Shown: piece after piece, positions 34,970 to 46,239 of the stretch | How the letters are laid out: the number at the start of each line of letters is the position of its first letter | How positions within the stretch are numbered: position 1 is the stretch's first letter | Assembly (NCBI GenBank): GCA_930367215.1 | Contig: OV884059.1 | Span: forward strand, 153,200,511-153,264,510 | Reading direction: 5' to 3' | DNA length: 64,000 nucleotides | From: Pollenia angustigena | Taxonomy: Eukaryota; Arthropoda; Insecta; Diptera; Polleniidae | Notes under the pieces: model-generated | Told to the model about the DNA's origin: nothing | The model's database searches: none | Seen by the model: the letters and a program-made list of their open reading frames with translations, nothing else | Translations under genes and position numbers: made by a program

Positions 34970-35430
34970 AACAAAAGTTATTAAAGGCTTTTAAAGGTCA
35001 TAATCATAGTATTTAAGAAGCTTTTTCTTATAAGTAAAATACGAATAAGAAAAACGCTTAAGATCATTTGGAAGTAGACTCCAGGCATGATGAATCCGTT
35101 TCAAAAAAGATCGAATCAAATGATGTCCCAAGGGAACACAAATTTGAATATTACGCATCGAGTTGGTGAATGAAAATTCATTCACAAGTAATGCTGGTCT
35201 ACCATTCTTTATGATCTTGTAGAAATGAAGTAAATCACGTAGATCTAGATAGTTACGAAAGCTACATTTCAATAAAACCGAAGTAAGTATAGAAGTACGC
35301 TCATGTTCCCAGACTCTTACACCAAATACATAACGAACCACCTTTCTAATTGTCGATTCAATAATCCTCAAACCATAAGACCACGTAGCAGAATATACTT
35401 CAAGACAATAGTTAATTTGTGACATGATAA
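34970..35430 (-). pseudogene. LINE C-terminal fragment
   Basis: Minus-strand frame 35425-34991: MSQINYCLEVYSATWSYGLR, RKVVRYVFGVRVWEH, DLRDLLHFYKIIKNGRPALL, HHAWSLLPNDLKRF. It matches the C-terminal style of the LINE at 26640-27600 (YCLEVFSG, IRYVFGSR). No reverse transcriptase core is left. Confidence 0.75.
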
Positions 35431-35727
35431 GTGAAAAGCAAGTCGATTTCTCACATGCCTAGATGTATAAGCTCTTAACGAATAAAGCCTTCTCAAAATA
35501 AGACAATTTTGTATTATTAGTTAAAGTTTTCAGTCTTTGTGTTTGGTTGGAAGAGTGAAGTGTTTTAAATTGTTTTAAAGAGTGCACAATTGTAAAAAAG
35601 GGATTACATTTTTATATGTAAGTAAAAAACTTTTTGATAATATGCCATATAAATTTAAACAGAATGCTCGTAAAGTATGTAATCAATCTTATTTAAGTTT
35701 AGAAAATTATTTTTCTGTAAGCTTGTT

Positions 35728-35900
35728 CTAATACATGGATGTCAGCGCCTTGCACAATTGTGCAAATTAATTCACATGTACGCTTACGCTCTTTTATTTT
35801 GCGAGCGTAAAATATAATTGTTTACTGAGAAACACTCTCATTCAGCGGGAAATATCGCAAATATTGCAAGGCCTGTTTTGAGGCCTCTAAATATATTTAT
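35728..35900. repeat. Terminal repeat, left partner of 42125-42295
   Basis: CTAATACATGGATGTCAGCG then CACGCTCTTTTATTTTGCGA-like sequence, CTGAGAAACACTCTCATT and GCGGGAAATATCGCAA; all recur inverted at 42125-42295 with few differences. A third end of the type (ACGCTGACATCCCTGTATTA) is at 43838-43858. CAGGGATGTCAGCG fits a hAT-type terminus. Confidence 0.75.
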
Positions 35901-36024
35901 GTATATAAATAAATATAAAATAACTGTATGTAGGTACATCTTTTTTTTTGTTTTATTATCTTTTTTATTTTATTTATTATCTATGTTTTTGTTTTGTTTT
36001 ATTTCTGTTTTTGACATTGTACAA

Positions 36025-36905
36025 TGATTTTAAAACAGGGATTTCCATTTCTTTGCACACTTGTGCAATTGTGGTTATTTTTTAAGATAGAATTTTAAAA
36101 TTTTATAAAAATATATATGTAAAGTGAATCCTAATCAACAAAAATTTCAAATTTTCAAAATAATTGTTTTGCATTTAAGCTAACGATATGTGTTTTGTTC
36201 GTGAAAAAAATTCGTTGATGCCTGTAATAGGGTCCTTTTTTCTTTCGTTAAAAAGACGTACCTAAATGCAGAAATTATTAAGAAAAGAAAAAGCCACAAG
36301 AATTTGTTGGTATTTTGTGATTGTAAAAATATTTTTGTTTCTGTACCAATCGCGTCGGTGGGTTTTTTTTTTTGAAAACTCTTTTCTTAAGTAGGTAAAA
36401 ATATTTAAAAAACAAGTTTAAAAAGTCTTGTTTTGCTACAATTTATGTGTAAACACACATAAAAGCAATTTATGTGTAAATACACATAAAAGCAAATGTG
36501 ACAGCAGGTAAAATTTTTGGGTAAGAAGATGTGTTTTATTGATGTATTAATGAAACTTTATTGTTTCGCACTATTTTTATTGCTTACTTTTTTATGCTAC
36601 AATTATATGACCGAGTCTAAAGAGTAAACCTTACTACTTTATGGTATTTTTTAACGTAACTTTGACCTGTTATAATGACTTTATACATTTTTGCAGGCAA
36701 ACTCAGGTGCGCATTTGGTAATTTGTAAAAAGTTATGATATACCATTAGCTAGAATTAAAATGTATGCACAGATGTTTGAAGTATGAGTAACTCAACACC
36801 GTGAATACCCTTTCTATTTTACTTACCACTATGAATATCCTAACTTTTTACTAAAACAACTTTTTCACGTTATAATTCTCATGTAATTCATTTTATTTTT
36901 GAATA
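36025..36905. other. Spacer with small palindromic direct repeat
   Basis: 36438-36495 holds two copies of CAATTTATGTGTAAACACAC then ATAAAAG, each nearly palindromic. ACAGGGATTTCCATTTCTTT at 36036 resembles the hAT end at 36913. Otherwise unremarkable. Confidence 0.4.
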
Positions 36906-36912
36906 AATAGAC

Positions 36913-38196
36913 CAGGGAAATCCATTTCTATGTACAATTGTGTATACCTGTACACTTCAAATTAGAATTTCATTTAATAGTCTTGTAGACAGCGATAACG
37001 GACGTGCAAGCGGATGAGTTTATTAAAAAAAAGATAAAAAATGCATTTAATTATTTTCAATGTCTCTTATGTTTTAAAACATTTGAACTTAAGAGATTGT
37101 ATACTTTGAAAAGGCATTATGATCATTTCCATAATGATATTAAACAATATGAAGTAAAAGAAAGGGAAAACCAATATAAGATTAAAAAAAAGGTTTATTT
37201 GGATAGCTTGAAAAGTTGGGTATCACAAGAAGAAGAGCATGAAGATAGGATAGAAGAGTTAAAAATAGAAATATCAAATTTATTAACTTTGGAAATAGTA
37301 AAACAGGGAAGACCATTTTCCGATGGGGCATTTATAAAAAAGCTTTTCAATGCAGTTTTGGAAAAACTGAAAATCGATTGTTGATTAAAAACGTAAACGC
37401 CAATCACCACGACTTAAAAATGTTTACGGAAGTTCGTTGGCTTAGTCGGGGTGATTGTCTAAACAGGTTATTCTATCTTAGAAAAGAGGTGTTGCGTTTT
37501 TGGGAAACTGAAAATTTAGACGAATGTGAATTAATACAGTTGAATGATTATGAGTTCATTTTAGACCTTGCGTTTCTGGCGGATACAAGCAGTATTTTAA
37601 ATGAGCTAAATTTGCAACTACAAGGAAAGGGAAACAATTTAAGTGACATGTATACGATTGTTTTTAATTTTAAAACCAAATTATTTTTATTAACAAATGA
37701 AATAAATAATGAAGATTTTTCCAACTTTCCTAAAACTTTGCTTATTTATGACAAGGAGAAATATTTGAAAAAATCTGAGTATTTGGCAATTTTTGAAAAC
37801 CTTTTTTACAACTTTCAAGATCGTTTTCAAGATTTTGAGGATATAAAACCACTACTTAATATATTCCAAAATCCCTTTAAGTGCGACATTGCGAGTTATG
37901 AATTCAGCATCCAGTCGGAACTAATCATACTTAGGAGCGAAATTAATCCTCCAGACAGGGAAAATATTATTGAGTTCTGGAAAAATTTAGACGGGGCGCT
38001 ATATCCTATATTAAAAAAAAATTCCTTCAAATGTTTGTCGCTTTTCTCCTCAACATATCTTTGCGAACAATTATTTTCCGATTTGAAATACATTTGCTCA
38101 AAACAACGCAATAAATTAACATCCGCAAACCTAAAAAATGTTTTGTTGTTACGAAACTGCAATATAAATTTAGAAGATATTATTGTTCTTCTTTAA
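36913..38196 (+). pseudogene. hAT-type transposase, internally deleted
   Basis: CAGGGAAATCCATTTCTATG (36913) may be the left end. The first frame (37004-37384; apparent start is GTG) has a zinc finger, CLLCFKTFELKRLYTLKRHY, then a linker and GRPFSDGAFIKKLF, which ends at a stop at 37382. A second frame (from 37385) resumes with HHDLKMFTEVRWLSRGDCLN and ends with FSSTYLCEQLFSDLKYICSK and RNKLTSANLKNVLLLR, the hAT C-terminal dimerisation motif. About 300 residues including most of the catalytic core are missing between them. The type resembles the zinc-finger hAT family related to vertebrate GTF2IRD2 and SCAND3 proteins. The stop codon lies in Penelope-like sequence, so the last few residues are not original. 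Confidence 0.82.
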
Positions 38197-39414
38197 TAAT
38201 TCTTGAGCTTAAGGTCACTTTTATTTTAAATATTTCTTTTATTATTTGTATCGATATTTCGATTTCCTTTGGAAATCTTCTTCAGGATATATTTTAATAA
38301 AAATTAACAAAAATTATGTTTGACAATTAATAAAAATTAAAAATTAAATTTAAAAATTTTTTCAACATTCAACAATAACATTTCATAAAATCAAAATATT
38401 AAAAAATTAAAAAGAGGAAACAAAAAACAAATTTTAAAATATTTAACTTTTTCGTCAAACAATTTTTAACAAATCTAACTTAAGCCATCTAAACTTTATT
38501 TTAGAAAACAACCATAGATCTAAACCTATTTCTCTTTTCGTCAACCTATTTATTCTTATTCAATAAATATCTATAAATCTGAGCTAAGCCCTCAGTATCT
38601 TTTTTAGAATTAATCCTTTCTTCAAATGGAACATTATTTATTTGTAACATTTCTAACATATATCTTCTTTTCTTAAAACCTTCCACGTTTAAAACGGATG
38701 TGTTCTCAAAATCTGGATAGTGATTTAAATCCCTGCAATGAATCGATAAAGCTGTACCATGTGCTGAATTATAATTTCTATATTTTTGGTCATGTTTATG
38801 TCCTGCTATTCTAGTTTTCAGTTTCGTCCCAGTTGTTCCTACATATTTTTTCGCACATTGTTCATTATTGTTGCCACCACAAGGTATTTTATAAACTAAA
38901 TTTGACATATCTAACTTTTGTAATCTATCTTTCATTCTTGTGAATAGTCTACCAACATTATTATTTACCTTGTGTGCCATTCTATATTTCCCTTTGTCAT
39001 AAATATTTGAGTTTTCTAACCTTTCTGAAAATCCAGGTACATAAGTTAATGATTTATATATTTTAGGCGCTAAGATCTCATCAATATTTCGAGATTTTCT
39101 TATATTATATTGTCTTATTAATTTGTGAATAAGTTTGTTAGGAAAACTATTATCTCGTAAAATATTTCCAATAATTCTTTTATTTTTCCTATGAAATCTA
39201 TTGTCACTTATTGTAAATATTCTATCTATTAGATTTTTAGCTGTGTTAATAATAATCCTCTTAGGATGCTTAGAAAAATAATTTAAGATTCTACCTGATG
39301 AGGTTGGTTTTTTATACCAATCTATCAATAACCTATTATCTTTCCTTATTACCAATGTATCCAAATATGGAATCGAATAATTTAATTCCCTTTCAATAGT
39401 AAACCTGATATTCG
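38193..39414 (-). pseudogene. Penelope-like element, inverted 5'-truncated copy
   Basis: Minus-strand frame (39433-38546): reverse transcriptase thumb region (FTIERELNYSIPYLDTLVIR, RILNYFSKHP) then the GIY-YIG endonuclease (LVYKIPCGG, KKYVGTTGTKLKTRIAGHKH, HCRDLNHYPDFENTSVL). The reverse transcriptase palm is missing. The first residues MKVNLYT lie in the junction with the facing copy. Nearly identical to 39941-41162 on the other strand. The 3' end carries the hammerhead-like motif. Confidence 0.88.
38249..38289 (-). ncRNA. Hammerhead-ribozyme-like motif at Penelope 3' end (minus copy)
   Basis: Identical in all core and stem positions to the plus-strand motif at 41071-41111, in the inverted copy. 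The pair therefore places one motif at each outer end of the composite, pointing outward. Confidence 0.6.
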
Positions 39415-39417
39415 TGT

Positions 39418-41162
39418 ATAAATTCACCTTCACATGATTTATGTAAATATATTTCGAATATACTTAAGAAGTTAACAGAGAATTCTAAATATAATGTTAT
39501 GAATTCTGTACAATTTAAAGAAAGGGTAAAAAATGTTTCTATTCAAGATAATGAAAAATTAATATCACTTGATGTTGTTTCGTTATTTCCTAGTATTCCA
39601 GTTGACTTGGCTATAAGAATTATAGAGGAAAATTGGGATAAAATTTCGGTGATAACGAATATTAATAAAGATTTATTTTTTAGAATTATAAGATTCTGTG
39701 TAGTTGATAATAGATATTTTCAGTTTGATAATAAAATATATGCACAGGAAAAGGGGCTTCCAATGGGTTCACCAGCATCTCCAATAATTGCTGATATTGT
39801 GATGGAGAAATTATTAGATACTTGTCTAGGAAAATTGATTAATAGACCGAAAATCATAACAAAATATGTAGATGACTTATTTGTTATAGTTAATGAAAAT
39901 GAGATAGATATTTTATTATCAACGTTTAATTCTTTTGATCCGAATATCAGGTTTACTATTGAAAGGGAATTAAATTATTCGATTCCATATTTGGATACAT
40001 TGGTAATAAGGAAAGATAATAGGTTATTGATAGATTGGTATAAAAAACCAACCTCATCAGGTAGAATCTTAAATTATTTTTCTAAGCATCCTAAGAGGAT
40101 TATTATTAACACAGCTAAAAATCTAATAGATAGAATATTTACAATAAGTGACAATAGATTTCATAGGAAAAATAAAAGAATTATTGGAAATATTTTACAA
40201 GATAATAGTTTTCCTAACAAACTTATTCACAAATTAATAAGACAATATAATATAAGAAAATCTCGAAATATTGATGAGATCTTAGCGCCTTAAATATATA
40301 AATCATTAACTTATGTACCTGGATTTTCAGAAAGGTTAGAAAACTCAAATATTTATGACAAAGGGAAATATAGAATGGCACACAAGGTAAATAATAATGT
40401 TGGTAGACTATTCACAAGAATGAAAGATAGATTACAAAAGTTAGATATGTCAAATTTAGTTTATAAAATACCTTGTGGTGGCAACAATAATGAACAATGT
40501 GCGAAAAAATATGTAGGAACAACTGGGACGAAACTGAAAACTAGAATAGCAGGACATAAACATGACCAAAAATATAGAAATTATAATTCAGCACATGGTA
40601 CAGCTTTATCGATTCATTGCAGGGATTTAAATCACTATCCAGATTTTGAGAACACATCCGTTTTAAACGTGGAAGGTTTTAAGAAAAGAAGATATATGTT
40701 AGAAATGTTACAAATAAATAATGTTCCATTTGAAGAAAGGATTAATTCTAAAAAAGATACTGAGGGTTTAGCTCAGATTTATAGATATTTATTGAATAAG
40801 AATAAATAGGTTGACGAAAAGAGAAATAGGTTTAGATCTATGGTTGTTTTCTAAAATAAAGTTTAGATGGCTTAAGTTAGATTTGTTAAAAATTGTTTGA
40901 CGAAAAAGGGAAATATTTTAAAATTGTTTTTTGTTTCCTCTTTTTAATTTTTTAATATTTTGATTTTATGAAATGTTATTGTTGAATGTTGAAAAAATTT
41001 TTAAATTTAATTTTAATTTTTAATTTTTATTAATTGTCAAACATAATTTTTGTTAATTTTTATTAAAATATATCCTGAAGAAGATTTCCAAAGGAAATCG
41101 AAATATCGATACAAATAATAAAAGAAATATTTAAAATAAAAGTGACCTTAAGCTCAAGAATT
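39418..41162 (+). pseudogene. Penelope-like element with reverse transcriptase and GIY-YIG domains, 5'-truncated, one stop
   Basis: The frame opens at about 39420 with SPSHDLCKYISNILKKL and runs to 40293. LISLDVVSLFPSIPVDLAI is palm motif A, EKGLPMGSPASPIIADIVME motif B and TKYVDDLFVIV motif C with the YVDD site. After LAP a TAA at 40291-40293 replaces AAA of the other copy; the frame continues with KSLTYVPGF to the GIY-YIG endonuclease and ends at 40809. Known: Penelope-like elements encode a reverse transcriptase fused to a GIY-YIG endonuclease. The N-terminal part is lost. Confidence 0.88.
41071..41111 (+). ncRNA. Hammerhead-ribozyme-like motif at Penelope 3' end (plus copy)
   Basis: Read 5' to 3': TATC, CTGAAGA, A, GATTTCC, AAA, GGAAATC, GAAATATC, GATA. 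CTGANGA and GAAA are the two conserved core strings. GATTTCC/GGAAATC form a perfect 7-bp stem II. TATC (41071-41074) pairs with GATA (41108-41111) as stem I. ATAT after GAA is self-complementary, like the dimer-forming stem III of small hammerheads reported in Penelope-like elements; cleavage would fall after ATC. The extra A between CTGAAGA and stem II is not canonical. Activity is untested. Confidence 0.6.
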
Positions 41163-41768
41163 ATTAAAGAAGAAAAATATTTAAAAAAGGTCGAAGAAAT
41201 TAGAATAAAATTATTAACGAAGATATTATTGGTAAATAAAAGTATTTATTATAGGCTAGTAAAATCTTCTCTTTTTATAATGGTGGTAAATACTTACAGA
41301 ATATTTTTAAACTTAATATTTGCATTAGTATAAGCAAATGAATTTTTATTGTTAGAATTCGCAAAGGTATGTTGAGCAAAAAACGAAAAATATTGGAAAG
41401 AATTGTATTAGGTTGTAAAAAGACTTCAAATATTGTGAACTGCGCAATTTTTCCAAAAAATAAGCAAAGTTTCTGAGGTTCCAAATTAAATTTATTTAAA
41501 TAATAACTGATTGTGTCTGTCCATAACTCAACATTTTTCGATAATTGTATTATTATTTATTGCTTTTAAGTCTTCATAGCAATAAATGTAAGTTAACTTT
41601 AAATGGTCTGATGAAAAATGAATGGAAAGCATGAACTATATTTCCTCATAATGCTGGCCCTGGTGTTTGCATCGCCCTTTCATGAAAATGTTTTGTAAGT
41701 TTTAATACCTTACCTGATTCCTAACAATTTAATCGAACATAGATGACCCTTAGAAAAGGTCTTTAATA

Positions 41769-41973
41769 AGGCCTCGCAATAGGCCTCGCAACCGCATATT
41801 TCGCCCGCTGGGCATGTAAGAGATAAGAGTAATCTCACCAACACAATCATAATTGACATCACTGTTCTAATATTAGACCAATGGTGTCAATTATGATTGT
41901 GTTGGTGAGATTACTTTCATCTCTTACATTCCCAGCGGGTGAAATGTGCGGTTGCGAGGCCCATTGTGAGGCC
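41769..41973. mobile_element. Palindromic MITE with AGGCCTCGCAA arms
   Basis: AGGCCTCGCAACCGCATATT, CGCCCGCTGGGCATGTAAGA and ATCTCACCAACACAATCATA are all matched inverted over about 90 bp, leaving a 25-bp loop. It lies between the Penelope pair and the right terminal repeat of the surrounding element. Confidence 0.8.
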
Positions 41974-41997
41974 TAATTACTGATCTTTTCTAAAGAA

Positions 41998-42102
41998 AAC
42001 AGAAACAAGATAATAAATAAAACTTTTACATCCAACAATGATAAAGCTAACAAAAAAAAGTTATCAGCAGGGCTTTTACGACCACCTGTAATAAATTCGC
42101 CT
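41998..42102. repeat. Right half of the ACAAGGCGAATT MITE
   Basis: TTATCAGCAGGGCTTTTACG, ACCACCTGTAATAAATTCGC and CTTG follow the right end of the MITE at 306-537. The left half is absent. Confidence 0.7.
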
Positions 42103-42124
42103 TGCACAACTATTAATATATTAT

Positions 42125-42295
42125 TTATGTTTAGAGGCCTCAACACAGGCCTTGCGATATTTCCCGCTCAATGAGAGTGTTTCTCAGTAAACAATTATAT
42201 TTTACGCTCGCAAAATAAAAGAGCGTAAGCGTACATGTGAATTAATTTCCACAATTGTGTATGGCGCTGACATCCCTGTATTAGACTTCTTAGCT
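42125..42295. repeat. Terminal repeat, right partner of 35728-35900
   Basis: Ends GGCGCTGACATCCCTGTATT. The inverted relation to the left partner would bound a composite of about 6.5 kb holding the hAT transposase, the Penelope pair and two MITEs. No clean 8-bp target duplication could be seen because the TIR-like match extends into the flank. Confidence 0.6.
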
Positions 42296-42589
42296 TACAT
42301 TATATTATATCAGTCAAGGTAAATATACCTTGATATCAGTGATGTCAATTGTGGTTGTATTGCTTTTTATCAGTATTAGTGAATAAAGAGACAAGTACTT
42401 TTAAAAAAAATACGTAAGCATCCGCCGCATGTGCACTCATCGCTTGATAATCAAGTATGGGCACCACTTCATTGAAAGCTTTGCATGTGTGGCACTGTAT
42501 TGGTTTGTTTACGTTTGCATTTGTTGGTTTTATGCTCTTTTGCTCTTTGTTTTTTGTATATGTATACACATCGTTCGCTCTTTTTGCAT

Positions 42590-43858
42590 TTGCCCATAGC
42601 TGTTGATAATCGCCCAGCGGGAAAATGGAATTAATAGGAATCGAGAAAGTAATACATATCTTGTATGATATTTGATTCCAGAATTCATTATTCTTAACAC
42701 AGACCATGTCCTAGGATTGTAATAAATTATTTTAATGTATCCTGCGAATGAATTAAATAATTCATTCTTTGGAATAAATTATATTATTCAAAAGTCTTAT
42801 AATAAAAGTCTTCTCCAATGCCGTTTGGAATACATTTTTTAATACCTGTTTACTTTAAATAACTTTGACCCACAGACATATAATTTGTGCTTTGACCGTA
42901 CGCTTTCAAACACAAACTGCGACTAAAATAAAAATTATAAGTAGGCGACATAAAGGCAGCAAAAAAATAACGGATTTTTATTAAGGAAATATGTATGTAA
43001 AGCAAAAGCACGAATAATTGTTACTAACAGAAACAATCACTCGTAAAACTGCTCTAAGTGGAGAAGCAGCTCGCGCTTTTTGTCATTATTTCTTAAGGGC
43101 AAACAGGTCGTTTTTGTTTGTCTGCTTTTGTTGCGTTTTGCGGTGTCACCCCGCATTGGTTAGTGTTTCGGCGTCGTATAACTGTACCGAGTTACAGTTT
43201 TTGCGGTATCTGCATTAACTATATGCAATCGTTTTTAACCTCAATTTGAGGTTTTGTTTGGTGGAGAACCATTTATAACTCATGTGACTGGTGGAGAACC
43301 AATATAACTCAGACGTTTTACTGGTGGAGTACCAAGAAAAAAACTCAGAAGATTACTGGTGGAGACCAATATACTCTGGAGCGGATTCTGGAAGCTCTCG
43401 CCTTCCTATTCGAAGGTTTAGGTCGAACGAGGACTTTGCGGTTGAGGCTCCTAAAATTTGTGTGATACCCTGGCAATATAACTATGATTAGTTCGCCAAA
43501 AAAATTTTAGTTTTAAGAAAGCCCAAAAAAAAAAAAAACAGAAACAATACATTCCTTGTTCTGCAAATGTGGGAATATATGTGGTAATCAGTGCTTAAAT
43601 TTTGTGTCTGATGAACTTACCTTCTCGATTCCAATGAATGCATTATTATTCTTTCAAAAATAATGCATTATTTTTTTAATTATTTATGTAATCAATTCCT
43701 CATTTTCCCGCTGGGCGACGACTGAATTGTGTTTGTGCACTAAATGAAAGAGCGTAAGAATGCGTGTGAAGAATGTGTCATGGTGAAATATTCCACCATG
43801 GAATGTGTGTGAACCAATTTCCACAATTGTGTATGACGCTGACATCCCTGTATTATAT
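42590..43858. mobile_element. Second CAGGGATGTCAGCG-family element, split by the leader-like repeat
   Basis: CGCCCAGCGGGAAAATGGAA then GGAATCGAGAAAGTAA near 42610-42655 is met inverted near 43623-43715 (CTTCTCGATTCC, CATTTTCCCGCTGGGCG). The right end is TGACGCTGACATCCCTGTAT at 43837. The insert at 43035-43500 interrupts it. Confidence 0.45.
43035..43505 (+). repeat. Retroelement leader- or LTR-like repeat, copy 2
   Basis: Same content as 2146-2612, including four imperfect GGTGGAGAACC-type units at about 43258-43385. It stands alone here, with no coding sequence beside it, as a solo LTR would. Confidence 0.55.
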
Positions 43859-44159
43859 ACAAGTAATATTATCGCAAGGGATCAGTTTTCATTATTAAAT
43901 AATTGTTTATAAGCCTTTTATAATAGTAATCACAACACTTTTCTAAGCTTAATTCTTGTGCTAATAAACAAGTTATTTCTAAATCTTTTTGGTTTGTTGG
44001 GCTAGTGACCATAAAAGAATAGTTCGTATCATGGTAGTTGTACCCAGGGATTAAAAAACTACAGTAGAACAGTCGAACAAAAAACGAAAAAATGATGTAA
44101 AACTTTTCGCTTTTTGAGTTGGTTTGACAGCGACTGTTTTCATTTAATGAATCCAAATT

Positions 44160-44301
44160 AACTGCCTGTTTTTAGAAAACGTAAGCAAGTGAGTGAGTGA
44201 GAAATTATATTGAAAACAAAAACAAATTTTCGTTTTTTATTGTTGTTTTCATTATAATTTCTCACTCACTCACTTGCTTACGTTTTCTAAAAACAGGCAG
44301 T
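44160..44301. mobile_element. Palindromic MITE with ACTGCCTGTTTTTAG arms
   Basis: ACTGCCTGTTTTTAGAAAAC then GTAAGCAAGTGAGTGAGTGA is matched exactly inverted over about 55 bp. Total about 142 bp. Confidence 0.82.
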
Positions 44302-44461
44302 AAAAGCAACCGTTTTTTTTTTTGCCAATGACAAATACACAAGTAGAAGAAATGGCAGTTTTTCACTTTAACCGCAGTTTTTTAAACGCTGGTTGTACCA
44401 TGGCCTATTCAATTGGATAGACCTTCTGTGCTTGTTTATTTTACAGCAATTTCCCATTTTG

Positions 44462-46233
44462 TCAAACGTGAAACATACACATGTCGTCGTGCCGAAGTTA
44501 TCTTGCCGTATATCACAAAAATTTTTTTTTGGGAAATCGAATTTTAAGGTTCAAATTCTTATACACAAAAATGTACGTGAAAAAAGTCTTCCAATATTTT
44601 TGTCAGATATTGTGTTTGAAGTTCTTTATCGATTTATGTAAAAATATCCAAAGTCATGGAAAAAAATTTTCAAGTTATAGCCATTGTCACGTCCGAAAAA
44701 AATTTTCAATTTTGCCGTATACGCCACTTTTTGCGATATATTTTTTAGTTTGTGTGATATAAGTCAAAATAAGGTATTAAAAACCTACATTCACGTGTTT
44801 GACCAATATTGAAAATTACGTTATAATAATTTTCAGAACGAAAATTTATGCAAGTGACAAATATATTTACGTATAGTTATAAATTTTATATTATCGAATT
44901 TCCTTATGTATGAATAATTTTAAGTTTATTATTACTTAAGGGTGGTCTAACCATAATGCACGATGTAACTGTGAGTCACACCGTAACGTCAAATTTTTGC
45001 CCAACTTATTTTGACATTTCTTGGTATCAGTGCCAAATTCAACCATGAAGAGGTTCAGCATTGAGCAGCGCGTTAAGATTGCTGAAGCCTTTTACGAAAA
45101 TTGGCGGTCAAATAAAAAATAAATTTTGTGCACATCTTGATTTTTTTGGTCAGCATAATCGATCAACTGTGTCCACAATCGGGATAATTGTGCGCCAAAT
45201 TTAGCAAACCAGCTCTGTAGGAAATGTGAAAACGCCTGTGCTTGCATGCTTGGCGCGGTTTATAGCCAGGCAGCATCATCGGGCCTTACTTCTTCGAAAA
45301 TGAGGTATGGTGTTCGCAATCGTGAGCTGATAATGGATTTATTTTTGCCATGGAAATGGAGGATATGGACCTAAACGATAAGTAGTTCCAAAAGAATGGC
45401 CATGTTAATTGGCCGTCACGATCATATGATTTGAAACCGTTGGCCTTCTTTCTTTAGTAATATTAAAAATAAAAAGTGTACGTCAATAAGCCAAGAAGAA
45501 GAAAGAAGAAATTCAAGAGCTAAAGACAGATAATTTGACACATTAAGTACATTGAACCTCAATAATGTCTCAGAGCCATTGAAAATATGGACCATAGGAC
45601 AAGGTATGCAACCGAAGCCGCGACGAGCATTTGGCCGATAATTTGTCTCACACATAGGTGTCACAGATCCTTCTATAATAATAAAAAATATTCAGATAAT
45701 TCGCTAAAAACTTTTTGTTTTATTTACAATTTACATTGTGCATTATGGTTGGGCCACCCTGTATTTTCAACCTTTAATTGCTTAGCAATAAAATGAATTT
45801 AGGCAATATAGCAATAATTCCATCAATATAAGTAGCCGTTGTGTACTACGTCCGAAAAATATCTTTACATATAAAACGAAAAATGTTAAAAAACCGGAAA
45901 TATTTATAAGATAGTCTATTTTTTGTAACATGCCTAATATACTTTGTTCACATACAACAAGATAACGCAAGATTTTTTTAATTAAAAGTTTTCATACGTT
46001 TTTTGTCGTATATCCACAATTATGCTACATACGGTATTATAACGCATTAAATTTTTCGTAAAAGTGGATATACAACAAAATGGCTTCGTAATATCTGATT
46101 AACCATAAGAGATAGAGACGTGAGGATTGCGCAGATCGATAGATCTGTTAAATTTACCACAGGAAACGGTCTTATCTCATTTTTTTCGATTTTGTGATAT
46201 ACGACAAGATAACTCCGGAACGACGATGTGTCA
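44462..46233. mobile_element. TIR element with internal GACAAGATAAC words, host of a mariner relic
   Basis: Left CACATGTCGTCGTGCCGAAG then TTATCTTGCCGTATATCACA; the right inverted is CACATCGTCGTTCCGGAGTT then ATCTTGTCGTATATCACA. CAACAAGATAAC and CGTATATCCACAA words recur inside. The mariner-like relic is inserted at 44938-45762. Confidence 0.65.
44938..45762 (+). pseudogene. Mariner-like (DD-E/D) transposon relic
   Basis: TIRs AGGGTGGTCTAACCATAATG and inverted AGGGTGGCCCAACCATAATG. After the left TIR, MKRFSIEQRVKIAEAFYENW is the N-terminal helix-turn-helix of a mariner-related transposase. Near 45365-45455, DMDLNDK, FQKNGHVNWPSRSYDLKPLA correspond to the catalytic region whose intact form reads roughly LWPPRSPDLNPLDFFLW. 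Many stops and deletions; about 0.8 kb remains. Confidence 0.78.
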
Positions 46234-46239
46234 AACACT

